NCBI RefSeq assembly: GCF_000737335.2
Contig: NZ_JMCC02000014.1
Coordinates: forward strand, 65,285 to 129,284
Direction of reading: 5' to 3'
DNA length: 64,000 nucleotides
DNA from: Enhygromyxa salina
Lineage (GTDB): Bacteria; Myxococcota_A; Polyangia; Nannocystales; Nannocystaceae
A model generated the notes under the pieces. That model did not search any database. It was not told where the DNA came from and worked only from the letters and a program-made list of their open reading frames with translations. The position numbers were made by a program, and so were the translations under genes. Positions 1 to 8,616 of this stretch are shown here, piece after piece. Positions within the stretch are counted from its first letter, which is position 1. The number at the start of each line of letters is the position of its first letter.

Positions 1-244
1 CGTGGGCGCCGGGGACCTCGCTCACGCACGACTCGCCGAACCCGGTCGTCACGCCGTAGACCCGGTCACCGGCACGAAGCCGATCCGCGAGCGCCGTGGC
101 GCCAACGCTCAGGCGCTCGCGCAGCCCCGGCGCGAGCTCGACCCGGGCGCCGTGGGTCGCGACCGCGACGATCTCATCGACCCCGATCGGCCCCGCGCCA
201 ACGCGAACGACGGCAGGCGTCTCACTGCTGTGGTTGGTGCTCAT
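1..244 (-). CDS. Aromatic amino acid ammonia-lyase (HAL/PAL/TAL family), N-terminal fragment
   Basis: Only the first 81 residues are in the window; the gene continues past position 1. The fragment starts at ATG 242-244 and ends in the HAL/PAL-family N-terminal motif VYGVTTGFGES, where the Tyr is the conserved catalytic-lid tyrosine. The family removes ammonia from His, Tyr or Phe using an internal MIO cofactor whose Ala-Ser-Gly triad lies outside the window, so the substrate cannot be called. Its start overlaps the stop of the upstream acyltransferase by 23 bp, which indicates translational coupling. A HAL-like lyase beside an LpxL-like acyltransferase is typical of aryl-polyene and related clusters (inference); a plain hutH is the alternative. 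Confidence 0.8.
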   Translation of the reverse strand, partial: MSTNHSSETPAVVRVGAGPIGVDEIVAVATHGARVELAPGLRERLSVGATALADRLRAGDRVYGVTTGFGESCVSEVPGAH

Positions 245-1223
245 CTGTCGGCATCTTCCAAAAATCGTAGAAGTTGAACCAATTGTCGGGGGCGGCGCCA
301 GCGTAGTGCTCGAGGCGCTGGGCAAACTGGGCCGCGTAGCGCGTGATCGCCTGGTCTCGGGTCGCGCGCGGCAGCTCGACCTGCTCCGCGAGCAGCTCGC
401 AGCGCAGCAGGTAGCGACGCGGGGCCTCGAAGGTTCCAAACACCATGAGCACCGGGCAGCGCAGCACGCTGGCCATGATGTACGGTCCGCTGGGAAACCG
501 GGCGGGCGCGCCGAAGAACGGCACGGTCGTCGAGCGATCGTTGAGGCCCAGGCGGTCACCGAGCACCGCGACCAGCTCGCCTTCGTCGATCCGCTGCTTA
601 ACCTCGAGGATATAGGTCTTGTCCTGTGGGTTGATCTCGATCACACGCACGCGCGATCGCCCGCCGCTGACCTCGTCGAGGAACGCCGCGATCAGCCGGG
701 CGTTGGCGTTGTGCGCGAGGATGTTGATCGGCAGCTGCGCGTCACTTGCGGCCGCGCGCATGACCTCGAAGCTGCCAAAGTGGGCGCCCAGCAAGATCGC
801 GCCGCGGCCGGTGGCCAGCACCTCGCGCATCAGGTGGGTCCCGTGGTGTTCGATCTCGAAGTGATCGAGCTCGCCACGGACCAAGAACACCCGATCCAGC
901 GCGACCTCGGCGAAGCGCAGCAGGTGCCGGTACGCGGTCCAGAAGCTCGAGCGTCCGACGGCCCGCTGGTACCAGCCACGCGACGCCCGGCGCGCGGGAC
1001 CGGCGAAGATCGTGAAGTAAAAGATGATCACCCGCAGCAAGGCCCGTCCGCCCCGACGCCCGAGCACGCGGGTGACCAGCAGCAGGGCGCGGATGCCCGT
1101 TCGCGAGCCACGCTCGCGCCGGGCCAGCCACGCTTCGCTCGCCACCGCCGGGGCTTGGGCCTGATCGCCGACGCCCGGCGACGAAGCTTCGCGGAGCTCG
1201 GTCACGGCGAGACCATGGTTCAT
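222..1223 (-). CDS. LpxL/HtrB-like lysophospholipid acyltransferase
   Basis: A 333-residue protein starting at ATG 1221-1223. After a basic, hydrophobic N-terminal region (a probable membrane anchor near residues 45-75), it carries LPLAT landmarks: the HX4D-like block GAHFGSFE with a preceding hydrophobic strand near residue 140, a GDR-containing block (AVLGDRLG) near residue 220, and a VPFFG motif typical of bacterial lipid A biosynthesis acyltransferases. Such proteins transfer an acyl chain from ACP or CoA to a lipid at the inner membrane. The 3' end overlaps the ammonia-lyase gene by 23 bp, so the two are probably co-translated. In aryl-polyene clusters an enzyme of this kind is thought to attach the polyene to its lipid anchor; lipid A acylation is the alternative. 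Confidence 0.82.
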   Translation of the reverse strand: MNHGLAVTELREASSPGVGDQAQAPAVASEAWLARRERGSRTGIRALLLVTRVLGRRGGRALLRVIIFYFTIFAGPARRASRGWYQRAVGRSSFWTAYRHLLRFAEVALDRVFLVRGELDHFEIEHHGTHLMREVLATGRGAILLGAHFGSFEVMRAAASDAQLPINILAHNANARLIAAFLDEVSGGRSRVRVIEINPQDKTYILEVKQRIDEGELVAVLGDRLGLNDRSTTVPFFGAPARFPSGPYIMASVLRCPVLMVFGTFEAPRRYLLRCELLAEQVELPRATRDQAITRYAAQFAQRLEHYAGAAPDNWFNFYDFWKMPTDEHQPQQ

Positions 1224-1284
1224 CCAGCCGCCGCCGTCCACCAAGCGGCTCGCGCTGCGCTGCGGGGCCGGCCGCTCGCGCCGC

Positions 1285-2511
1285 TCAGCGCCCGCCGATG
1301 AACTCGTTCGCGTCGATCTCCAGCGAGCCCGGCCGCGGCTTCCGTCCGCCGAGCAACACCCCCGCCACCACGGCACCTGCGACCGCAACCGCGACCCCAG
1401 CCCCGGTTCCCCAGACCCATCCCCGCCGATGCCACGGTCGTCCTGATCCCGGCGCTTGGTCGGCGCCAGAGCCTGGGTCTGGGGTCGGCGCCGTCGCGCC
1501 GATCCGATCCGGCCACGCGTCAGCCAGGCTCGAGCTCGACGCGGTGAACGACCCGTCGAGCGCGACGAGGATCCCGTCCGCGAGCGCCTCGCGTCGGCCC
1601 ACCCAGCGCGGGCCAAACCCCACCCCACAGCGATGCGCCTGCAGCCCGATCTGTTGCTCGCGGCGCTCGGCGAGCAGCAAGACGTCGAGCTCGAGCGCCT
1701 CGCACACCGCCTCGATGGTCGGGATCGTCAGCTCGGGCTTGGCAGAGATCCGCTCGGGCGCGTCCGGCAACTCCCACGCTTGCCCGACGCTTCGCCACGC
1801 GGCGACGCTCTCGTGGCCGTCGCGACGGACAACCATGAAGTGCGGACCCGGCGGCACCGGCCGCAGCCCCGGCACCCCATCGATCTCGACGAACAGAGTC
1901 GATCCAGCGCGATCCGACAGCTGCGGCACGATCCACTCGAGCTCGCGACCCGCCAACATTTTGGCTTGGATCGCGTGGTAGCGGGCGACGAGCTCGGGCG
2001 CGGCCTCGCGGACCGACAACTGCGCCTCGGGGTCGATCCGCAGGGCTTCGGCGAGCGCGATCTCGGCGAGCTCCGGCTGCCTGTCCGCCCACGCGAGCTT
2101 GGCCGCCAGCAACTGCGCTTCGCGGGCGCTCGCCGCCGCGCCCGGCAGCTCGGGGGTCTGCATGAGCAGGTCGTTGACCCGCACCAGCGCCGCACGGGCG
2201 GGCTCGAAGCGCCCCTCGCGATAGGCCGCGTCCGCCTCGTCGAGGTCGCGACGCAGCGCCCGATGATGCTCGCGCACCCCTGCGGGGAGCTCGTGCGAGA
2301 CCGCGACCCGGGCCCGTTCGAGGGCCTGGTCAGAGATCGCAGCGACCGGCCGAGCGTCGCGCGCAGCCACCAACTCGCGCACGCTCAGCCGCAGCGCGTC
2401 GTCTGGCGGCTCCGACCGCTCGGGCCGGACCTGCCAGTGCACCGCGATCGTCGATGGCTGCGGCGGCGCCGGGCCCATCACGATCGTCACGACCAGCGCC
2501 AGCGCCCGCAC
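1285..2511 (-). CDS. Hypothetical envelope protein with C-terminal membrane segment
   Basis: Function not recognised. The 408-residue product begins at a GTG with a short hydrophobic leader (residues 1-12). It then has an Ala/Arg-rich helical stretch with TPR-like periodicity (about 70-170), a beta-rich middle part (about 190-330) and a Pro/Gly linker. A single hydrophobic helix (about 365-390) lies close to the C terminus, preceded by a WHRRGWVWG boundary. This layout of helical repeats, carbohydrate-binding-like beta region and C-terminal anchor is common among uncharacterised myxobacterial envelope proteins. It lies 62 bp upstream of the acyltransferase on the same strand and may be co-transcribed, but nothing shows it belongs to the same pathway. 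Confidence 0.7.
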   Translation of the reverse strand: MRALALVVTIVMGPAPPQPSTIAVHWQVRPERSEPPDDALRLSVRELVAARDARPVAAISDQALERARVAVSHELPAGVREHHRALRRDLDEADAAYREGRFEPARAALVRVNDLLMQTPELPGAAASAREAQLLAAKLAWADRQPELAEIALAEALRIDPEAQLSVREAAPELVARYHAIQAKMLAGRELEWIVPQLSDRAGSTLFVEIDGVPGLRPVPPGPHFMVVRRDGHESVAAWRSVGQAWELPDAPERISAKPELTIPTIEAVCEALELDVLLLAERREQQIGLQAHRCGVGFGPRWVGRREALADGILVALDGSFTASSSSLADAWPDRIGATAPTPDPGSGADQAPGSGRPWHRRGWVWGTGAGVAVAVAGAVVAGVLLGGRKPRPGSLEIDANEFIGGR

Positions 2512-2633
2512 CCGCGCATGGTACCAAGCGGCCGCACCCGCGGCTGCGTCCGAAAACCGAGCACGCGAATCGGGCGGGCTGGGGGTAAAATAGCCATTGG
2601 ACGCGATGCTGGCCTTGCTGGCATCGTCGGGCG

Positions 2634-3869
2634 ATGGCCGGACCCAAGCTGCGACGACTCGAGCGGCTTCGCATGCAGCGCGGCGACGAACAGCTGCTGG
2701 TCCTGCGCGATCCCTTGGAGCTGGCCGAGCCGTTTGCGATCGACGCGAGTCACGAGCCCGTGCTCGACGCGCTCGACGGGCAGCGCAGCTTGGCCCAGGT
2801 TCGGCAGTCGCTGCTCATGCGTGGACGTGGCTGCGTCGAGCTCTCGGACCTCCAGCAGTTCGTCCAGGATCTCGGCGACGCCGGGCTGCTGGACGATGAT
2901 CGGTTTCGAGACGCCTGGGCCGCAGCGCACGAGGCCTTCGTCGACGAAGAGATCCGTGCGCCACGGCGGGCTGGCCTGCTGTACCCCGAAGATCCGGCGG
3001 ACCTGCGCGCGTGGCTGAGCGACGCGCTCCCTCAAGCGACGCCAGCGGCGCGCCCCCGAGCGGCACTGCACGCCAGCGAGCCCCCCTCCCCGACCTGGCT
3101 CCCGGCACCGATCGCGGTCGTCACCCCGCATCAACCACCACCGTCGATCGCCGCGGGCCTGCGACGCCTGCTCTCGAGCCTGCCCGCGCCCGAGCACTAC
3201 CGCCGGGTCGTCATCCTCGCTACGGATCACACCCCTGGCCTGCTGCCCTACGCCAGCGCCGACAAGGACTGGGCGACCCCGCTCGGGACCGTCGCGTGCG
3301 ACCTCGAGCTGCTCGCCAAGCTCGACCAACGCGTCCCCTGGTTGCTGCGCGAGCAGACTCGCCTGCGCCTGTCGGATCCGATCGAGTGGGTGACCTTGCT
3401 GCTGCGGGCGCTGTGGGGGGATCGCTGTCCACCCGTGTTGCCGATCGCGTGCGGTCAGACCCGCTTGACCACCCAAGACGGGGCGCATGCCGCCCATGAG
3501 CTGATCGCCGCGCTCGACGATCTACTCGGCGAGTCGACCCGCGCTGGCGAGGTCTTGGTGTGGGCCACCGCCGAGCTCAGCCACGTCGGGCCCGCCTACG
3601 GGCATCAGCAGCTTCCGCCGCGCGACCAGATAGAAGCCGACGATCGCCACGTGCTCGCGGCCTTGCTCGACAACCAGCCCGAACAACTCGCGAAGCGATG
3701 CATGGAGCGCCCCGCCGCCAGCCGTCCGAGCGGGAGCGCATGCTTGGTCACCCTCGCCGACCTGCTCCCGGATCGCTATCGGGCCGCGCTCGTCGACTAC
3801 CAAGCCATCCCTGCCCCCGGTGAACAGCCTGGGTGGATCGGATGCCCGACGATTCGAATTACGAGCTGA
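2634..3869 (+). CDS. Memo-family protein (AmmeMemoRadiSam system protein B-like) with extra N-terminal domain
   Basis: 411 residues. The C-terminal two thirds (about 115-405) resemble the MEMO1/LigB-like fold: a strand followed by a histidine-containing VVTPHQ stretch, the block GAHAAHELIAAL, and an ELSHVGPAYG motif near residue 315 that matches the conserved SSxxSHxG/xxY signature of Memo proteins. Memo proteins bind metal and in bacteria are often encoded with a radical SAM enzyme and an AMMECR1 protein; neither partner is in this window. The first 95 residues are not part of Memo. They contain a LRDPLEL...LLDALDG...LGDAGLLDDDRF pattern that looks like a PqqD-type winged-helix peptide-binding domain. 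The start at 2634 is the first ATG of the frame. Confidence 0.75.
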   Translation: MAGPKLRRLERLRMQRGDEQLLVLRDPLELAEPFAIDASHEPVLDALDGQRSLAQVRQSLLMRGRGCVELSDLQQFVQDLGDAGLLDDDRFRDAWAAAHEAFVDEEIRAPRRAGLLYPEDPADLRAWLSDALPQATPAARPRAALHASEPPSPTWLPAPIAVVTPHQPPPSIAAGLRRLLSSLPAPEHYRRVVILATDHTPGLLPYASADKDWATPLGTVACDLELLAKLDQRVPWLLREQTRLRLSDPIEWVTLLLRALWGDRCPPVLPIACGQTRLTTQDGAHAAHELIAALDDLLGESTRAGEVLVWATAELSHVGPAYGHQQLPPRDQIEADDRHVLAALLDNQPEQLAKRCMERPAASRPSGSACLVTLADLLPDRYRAALVDYQAIPAPGEQPGWIGCPTIRITS

Positions 3870-3913
3870 GCCCCACTCGAGCTTGGTTGGGCTCAGTTGA
3901 GCTTGTGGGGCTC
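3868..3913. terminator. Shared hairpin between convergent Memo-like and tetR genes
   Basis: A 9-bp perfect outer stem (GAGCCCCAC at 3868-3876, GTGGGGCTC at 3905-3913) encloses a second imperfect stem built on GAGCTT/GAGCT. It begins in the stop codon region of the plus-strand gene (stop 3867-3869) and runs through the last codons of the minus-strand tetR. No T-tract follows on either strand, so it may act as a bidirectional, weak or factor-dependent terminator, or as an mRNA 3'-end stabiliser. Confidence 0.5.
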
Positions 3914-4534
3914 CGCGGCGAACTCGACCGCGCTGGCGCTGCTGTGGCGCTTGAGCATGCGAACGACGTGCTCGGCGGCGGCCTCGGGCGGGACGGGCAG
4001 CCGCCCCTCGGCGTCGAGCACGGTGAAGGAGCCCAGACCGTGGACGTAGGCCAACACCGCGATCGCCAGCGTGTTGGGGTCGCCTGGTGAGAACACGCCT
4101 TCGGTGATCCCGCGCTCGATCACCCCGGCGTAGAGGCCCCGCATGATCCGGGTGATCTCCTCGAGCTTGTCTCGAAACAGCGGATCCTGGACCGCCATGG
4201 CGACCAACAGGTTGTGCAGCTGAACCTCTTCGGGCTCGTCCTGCATGGTCCGCAGGTGGGCTTTGACGAGCTGCCCGACGCTGCGATCCGCGGACTGCTC
4301 GCTGATCGTGTCGAAGCTCCAGCGCGCCTCCAAGGACTTCGACAGGTTCTCGAGGATGTCGTGAAACAGCTGCTCTTTGGCGCGATAGTGGAAGTAGACG
4401 CCGCCCTTGCTCAGCCCGGCTTCGCGGGCGATGTCCAACAGGCGGGTGGCGGCGTAGCCCCGGCGCACGAAGCATCGCGTCGCCGCTGCGAGGATCTGCT
4501 GTTTCCTGTGGTCGTCACTGCGCTGTCTTGTCAC
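3893..4534 (-). CDS. TetR/AcrR family transcriptional regulator
   Basis: 213 residues. The N-terminal 60 residues are a textbook TetR helix-turn-helix: ILAAATRCFVRRGYAATRL, then DIAREAGLSKGGVYFHY, where the GVYFHYRAKEQL block marks the recognition helix and the start of helix 4. The C-terminal ligand domain is helical and gives no hint of its inducer. The GTG start at 4534 is supported by a strong ribosome-binding site (GGAGG, 6 nt upstream). The next gene downstream of its promoter on the same strand is an RND/MMPL exporter, a frequent TetR target, but the two are separated by a plus-strand lipoprotein gene. Control of the exporter or of itself is inference. Confidence 0.92.
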   Translation of the reverse strand: MTRQRSDDHRKQQILAAATRCFVRRGYAATRLLDIAREAGLSKGGVYFHYRAKEQLFHDILENLSKSLEARWSFDTISEQSADRSVGQLVKAHLRTMQDEPEEVQLHNLLVAMAVQDPLFRDKLEEITRIMRGLYAGVIERGITEGVFSPGDPNTLAIAVLAYVHGLGSFTVLDAEGRLPVPPEAAAEHVVRMLKRHSSASAVEFAAEPHKLN

Positions 4535-4620
4535 GCTTTACCTCCGCAAAAATCGGCAACCCGGAACACGTCAATCAACCTAATGGAAGAGCGGCCCCGT
4601 GCCAATAACAAAATCAATAT

Positions 4621-4632
4621 GTAGAATTCTAC
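4621..4632. promoter_or_regulatory. 12-bp perfect palindrome upstream of tetR (possible operator)
   Basis: The sequence GTAGAATTCTAC is a perfect palindrome about 90 bp upstream of the tetR start. It lies in an unusually AT-rich 287-bp gap (4535-4821) that also contains TTGATT and TTATTG stretches suited to a promoter. A TetR autoregulatory site is plausible, but the half-site is short and only one copy was seen. Confidence 0.3.
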
Positions 4633-4821
4633 CCGGCAGATGTTGGATATCACCGTTGCGCATACCCCACACGAGGGCCTGACGCGGGGGGCCACGATCT
4701 GAAGATCACCGCCGTTCGATATCGAGCATGTGGCGAAGACGTGGCCTAAGCTCTCGCCTGCGTCCAATCTCGTGAATAGCGGCAACCGGCGAGCGTCGGT
4801 CAGCCGAATCTGAGGGCCCCC

Positions 4822-5013
4822 ATGCACCGTAGCCACATACTTGCCGTCCTCCTTGGCGCCAGCCTCGTGCTGCCCGCCTGCTCCGTCTCCGTCAACGTCT
4901 CGAAGGGGTCGTCCAGCCCCAGCTCGAGCAAGAAACCCAACTCGGGATCCAAGCCCAACTCCGGCTCCAAGCCCAACTCTGGATCGAAGTCGAACTCTAG
5001 CAACCCGTCCTGA
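4822..5013 (+). CDS. Small repeat-containing lipoprotein
   Basis: A 63-residue protein with a clear lipoprotein signal: hydrophobic residues 6-19, then lipobox LPAC with Cys20. The mature part is almost entirely low-complexity: Ser/Lys-rich with four tandem copies of a KPNSGS hexapeptide, encoded by 18-bp direct repeats around 4920-5000. Such tails often serve as flexible or peptidoglycan-contacting linkers; no enzymatic domain is present. The repeat number is likely to vary between strains through slippage. It is transcribed opposite to its neighbours and has a nearby start consistent with the first ATG. Confidence 0.6.
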   Translation: MHRSHILAVLLGASLVLPACSVSVNVSKGSSSPSSSKKPNSGSKPNSGSKPNSGSKSNSSNPS

Positions 5014-5052
5014 GTCTCCGCCGACGCGAGGGCCTCCGCCCCGCTCGACAGC

Positions 5053-7851
5053 TCACTCGGCCTTGTCGAGCAGCAGCAGCAAGGCCGGGAGCACCAACAC
5101 GCTGGCGACCAGCGTGCACCCGATGCCGATGACCATGGTCGCCCCGAGCTGAACCATGCCGAGGTGGCGGCCAAGCAACAGGCCAGCGAACCCGACCATC
5201 GTCGTCAATGACGACAGCACCACCGCGTTGCCCGTCCCGCGGATGACCTCGTCAATCCGGGCGCGCCCGCCGTGGGTCCGCGCGTTGAGCTCCCAGCGGT
5301 GCATCATGTGTACGCCCGCGTCGATGCCGATCCCCAGCGTCAGCGGCAGCACGACGATCGTCGCGACGTTGAGCCGCAGCCCGACGAGCGCAAACACGCC
5401 GACCATCCACCCCATCCCGACCAGCACGGGGAACAGCGCCAGCAACGACTTGCGCAGGTTGGCGAAGTCGAGCAGCAAGAGCACGACCACCAGGCACAGC
5501 GAGAAGAACGCGGCGCGCTTGAAGCCGTCGAGGATCATCACGTTGTGGTGGTACAGCGAGACGCCCTGCCCCGCCGCTTCTGGGTCGACCGACTCGAGGT
5601 CCTCGGTGAAGTGGCGCGCGGCGATGTTGTGATTGGCGCCCGAGGCCACGTCGCCCGCGGGATACACATAAAGTGCGATGCGCTCGCTGCCGTCGCGGGC
5701 CACGAAGCGCAGGGCGAACAGCTTGGGAAGATCACCCGGCACCCAAAACCCGCGATCCGCCACAGCTCGCGCCGTGGTCCAAGCGGGGCCAAGCAGCGCG
5801 GCCATCTGATCTTCAATCTCGTCGAGGGTCGCCGAAGCCTGCGCGCGCGGAGTGCTCTCTAGCCGCTGCTCGAGCTGCGCGAACGCCTGCTTGGTCTCGA
5901 GGATCGGCGCGCTCGCCTTGCTGTCGAGCCCAGCCTGATCGGCCGCGTACACCAGCTCGTCGAGGGCATCGACGATCGCCAGCGCTTGCTTGGCGAGCGC
6001 GGCTGGATCGCGCTCGCGGTCGCCCAACTGCTTCCAGTCGGGGTTGCGATCGAGCCCAGCGAAGTCGGCCCGCAGCGCGGCCAACCGCTCGTCAGTCAGC
6101 TCCGGCAGCATGTCGGTCGGGCTGTCGACCCGGGCGACGCTCGGCATCGTGCGCAAGCTGTCGGCCCGGCGCCGGGCCTGATCGAGATCCTTGGCGGTGA
6201 CCCACGCGAACCACGGCGTCATCGCGCCGTCCTTCTCGAGGGTCTGAAGCCCCTTCGTCGACTCCCAGGACTTGGGCAGAAACTCCAAAAACCCGGGGTT
6301 GTAGGTGGGCGTGGCCGCGATCCCCATGAGCGACAGGACCAGGGCGCCAAGCACGATCAACAGCGGGGAGCTGCGCGCGGCCCGGGCGAGGAAGCCAATC
6401 TCGCCCAGCGGTCGCGGTGGGGTCTCGTGGGCGCTCAGATCCCCGCGCCCAAGCACGACCGGCAACAGCAAGAGCGTGGCGAGCAGCGCAACGACCAACC
6501 CGATCGCCGTGATCACCCCCATGCGCCCGTACGAAGTGAACTCCGTGGTCGAGACGGTCAAGAACGCGAGCGCGGTCGTGACGGCGCCGGTCACCACCCC
6601 CGGCCCGGCCTTGGACAGCGACGAGAACAACGCCTCGCGGCGGGTCCGGCCCTGGCGCAGATCTTCGTCGTAGCGGGCGAGCAGGTGGACGGAGAAATCG
6701 ATCCCGAGCCCCATGAGCACCGCGGCGAAGCTCGAGGTGATCGGGTCGAGGGTGTCGAACAACAGATACATGGCGCCGAGGCTCACCAGCGTCCCGACGC
6801 CGATCGGCAACAGCGCCACGGTCGCCCGCTTGAACGAGCGAAACCCGACCAAGAGCAGCAAGAAGATGCCCACGCCAGCCGCCGCGCTGGCGCGGACCAT
6901 GCCGCTCGCCAGGGCCGTCTCTTCGTCGACGACCAGGAACGGCAGGCCGGTCAACGTAATCGAGACCTCGCTGGTCGCGTGGGCGCGGGCCAGCGCGCGC
7001 AGGCGCTCCACTGCTGGGCTGAAGTCGCTGACTTCGTCGCCTACGAACGCGGGAAACGCCACGACCAACAGGCGCTGTCCGTCGTTGCTAACGAAGTAGC
7101 CCTGCTCGTCGAGGCCGCGTGCGCGCAGCTGTTCGGGGCCAGGGAACGCGCGGGTCGCTGCGCCCGCCCCCGCCGCGTCGTGCTGTGGAACCATCGCCTG
7201 CAGCAACGCTTCGGTGTCGACCCCCGGGCCTTCGCCAGCGTCGGCGGCGAGCTTGGCGTCGAGGGCCGTTGCGAGCGCCGCGAGCTGCTTTAGCTGGGCG
7301 TCGGCCTTGCCGCGGTCGACCTCGACCTCACCGTCGAGGGCCGCGAGCAGCTGGATCTCGATCAGGCCCAGGATTCCTTCGAGGCCATGCTCGAGCGCCC
7401 CGGCGAGGTCGGCGTTGGCGGGCAGGCTTCGGCGAAAATTCGCGAGCTGTCCCGGCGCCTGGACCATGAGTGTCTCGGCGATGTCCTTGGCCTCGAGCCG
7501 CGCGAGCACCCGGCCGTGAAACATCTCGTCCTGCTCGAGCGCGCCGGCGAACGCGTCGACCACCGCCCGCCGCTGCTCGGGCGTGGCGCCGGCGATGATC
7601 GCCACCGGCGAGTCGTGGTGCCCGAACTCTTGGTAGAAGCTGACGATCCGCCGCTGGTACCAATTGTCACCGTCGACGAGCCCGACCCGGGAGGTCTTGA
7701 TCGTCAGCTGGCTGGCGAACACCATCCCAACGACAGTTAGCAACGCCAAGACTACGGAGACCGTGACCGGCCACCGGAGACCGAGGCGTCCGAACACGAC
7801 GAAGAACTTGTCGCGCCGACGATCGAGTCGGTCACGCTGGGACATCCGCAT
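5053..7851 (-). CDS. RND superfamily (MMPL/HpnN-like) lipid exporter
   Basis: A 932-residue membrane protein with the twofold RND layout. A first transmembrane helix (about 27-47) is followed by a large periplasmic loop and a five-helix block around residues 305-480. A second helix, a second periplasmic loop and a final helix block (about 770-930) follow. The helix blocks contain sterol-sensing/MMPL features such as GLGIDFSVHLL and LGIGIDAGVHMMHRW, each with the conserved Asp in helix 4 that carries the proton relay. The family moves lipids or hopanoids across the envelope; the loop order and length (about 870-930 aa) fit the HpnN type best. Aryl-polyene clusters also carry MMPL exporters, so a link to the lyase/acyltransferase pair at the window start is possible but unproven. 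ATG 7845 is an alternative start. Confidence 0.85.
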   Translation of the reverse strand: MRMSQRDRLDRRRDKFFVVFGRLGLRWPVTVSVVLALLTVVGMVFASQLTIKTSRVGLVDGDNWYQRRIVSFYQEFGHHDSPVAIIAGATPEQRRAVVDAFAGALEQDEMFHGRVLARLEAKDIAETLMVQAPGQLANFRRSLPANADLAGALEHGLEGILGLIEIQLLAALDGEVEVDRGKADAQLKQLAALATALDAKLAADAGEGPGVDTEALLQAMVPQHDAAGAGAATRAFPGPEQLRARGLDEQGYFVSNDGQRLLVVAFPAFVGDEVSDFSPAVERLRALARAHATSEVSITLTGLPFLVVDEETALASGMVRASAAAGVGIFLLLLVGFRSFKRATVALLPIGVGTLVSLGAMYLLFDTLDPITSSFAAVLMGLGIDFSVHLLARYDEDLRQGRTRREALFSSLSKAGPGVVTGAVTTALAFLTVSTTEFTSYGRMGVITAIGLVVALLATLLLLPVVLGRGDLSAHETPPRPLGEIGFLARAARSSPLLIVLGALVLSLMGIAATPTYNPGFLEFLPKSWESTKGLQTLEKDGAMTPWFAWVTAKDLDQARRRADSLRTMPSVARVDSPTDMLPELTDERLAALRADFAGLDRNPDWKQLGDRERDPAALAKQALAIVDALDELVYAADQAGLDSKASAPILETKQAFAQLEQRLESTPRAQASATLDEIEDQMAALLGPAWTTARAVADRGFWVPGDLPKLFALRFVARDGSERIALYVYPAGDVASGANHNIAARHFTEDLESVDPEAAGQGVSLYHHNVMILDGFKRAAFFSLCLVVVLLLLDFANLRKSLLALFPVLVGMGWMVGVFALVGLRLNVATIVVLPLTLGIGIDAGVHMMHRWELNARTHGGRARIDEVIRGTGNAVVLSSLTTMVGFAGLLLGRHLGMVQLGATMVIGIGCTLVASVLVLPALLLLLDKAE

Positions 7852-7983
7852 CTGTTAGCGCCAACCAGACCGTAAATGCAAGAGCTGGACATCACTGGGG
7901 TGCTCAGACCCGCCCCCATGACGCGCGCGCTCCAACCCCGTCAGCGTGAACACACGTGCGCGGCGACGCTCGCCTTGAAGCAA

Positions 7984-8003
7984 GCACGCACGCACGCACG
8001 CAT
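7984..8003. repeat. GCAC tetranucleotide microsatellite
   Basis: Four to five tandem GCAC units lie just downstream of the HU-like gene in the 177-bp gap before the RND gene. A slippage-prone simple repeat with no evident function. Confidence 0.7.
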
Positions 8004-8028
8004 GGAGCGCGCCGCCCTACGGCCTGCG

Positions 8029-8616
8029 TCAGCTCCCAGTGTCGTCGAGCTTGGTCGACTTGCGACGCGCGATCTTTTGCATTGGTGCGTCGGGCAACAA
8101 CGGCTTGGGCGACACTGACTCGAGCTCGACTTCTTCTCGGGTGACGAGCTTGCGCCCGCCCACACCGGCCGCCTTGCGCTTCGTAGTCGCCTTCTTCTTG
8201 GTCTTGGTCGTGCTCTGCACCTTGGTCTTGGTGCTCGAGCGCGCGGCCTTCTTCTTGCGACCGGTCTTGGCCTTCGCGCCAGTCTTGGTCGTTGCGCTGA
8301 CCGTGTTGAGCTGGCGCTTGAGCTCGACGCTTGGCTTGAAGTCCACCGTCTCGCACGCCTCGATGTCCATCGGCTCGAGCGTGCGCGGGTTGACGCCGCG
8401 ACGGCTCGAGCGCTGCTTCTTGGTGAAGGTCCCGAACTTTGGGTAGGTGAAGCGCGGGCTGGTCGATCGAGTGACGCGCGACCGTACGAAGTAGGCTGAC
8501 AGCTCGGCAAACGCGAGGTCGAGGATCTTGACGATCACCTTCTTGGTGACCTCGGGCGGCAGGTCACCGCTCCGAGCGCTACGAGCAATTCGATCGATCA
8601 GTTCAGCCTTCGTCAT
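8029..8616 (-). CDS. HU/IHF-family DNA-binding protein with Lys/Ala-rich histone-H1-like tail
   Basis: 195 residues from the ATG at 8614-8616 (MTKAELIDRIA); the frame stays open further upstream, but HU homology starts here. Residues 1-95 match HU/IHF: an N-terminal helical dimerisation part, then a beta-arm region with FGTF, RRGVNPRTLEPM and VDFKPSVELKRQLN. HU bends and compacts DNA. From about residue 100 the chain becomes a basic Lys/Thr/Ala/Ser tail with AKAKTGRKKKA and KKKATTKRKA patterns resembling histone H1, followed by an acidic/neutral end. Tailed HU proteins are known in some bacteria with large genomes; here the tail is as long as the HU core. It is transcribed alone. Confidence 0.88.
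   Translation of the reverse strand: MTKAELIDRIARSARSGDLPPEVTKKVIVKILDLAFAELSAYFVRSRVTRSTSPRFTYPKFGTFTKKQRSSRRGVNPRTLEPMDIEACETVDFKPSVELKRQLNTVSATTKTGAKAKTGRKKKAARSSTKTKVQSTTKTKKKATTKRKAAGVGGRKLVTREEVELESVSPKPLLPDAPMQKIARRKSTKLDDTGS

Noticed and set aside
3836..3870. tRNA-like GATTCGAATTACGAG stretch near the end of the Memo-like gene
   Set aside because: The T-loop-like motif lies inside a coding frame and no acceptor or anticodon stem surrounds it; it is part of the 3' end of the gene and its hairpin.
4531..4836. A 101-codon minus-strand frame in the gap upstream of tetR
   Set aside because: It would contain the tetR ribosome-binding site and the AT-rich promoter region, and its translation shows no conserved feature.
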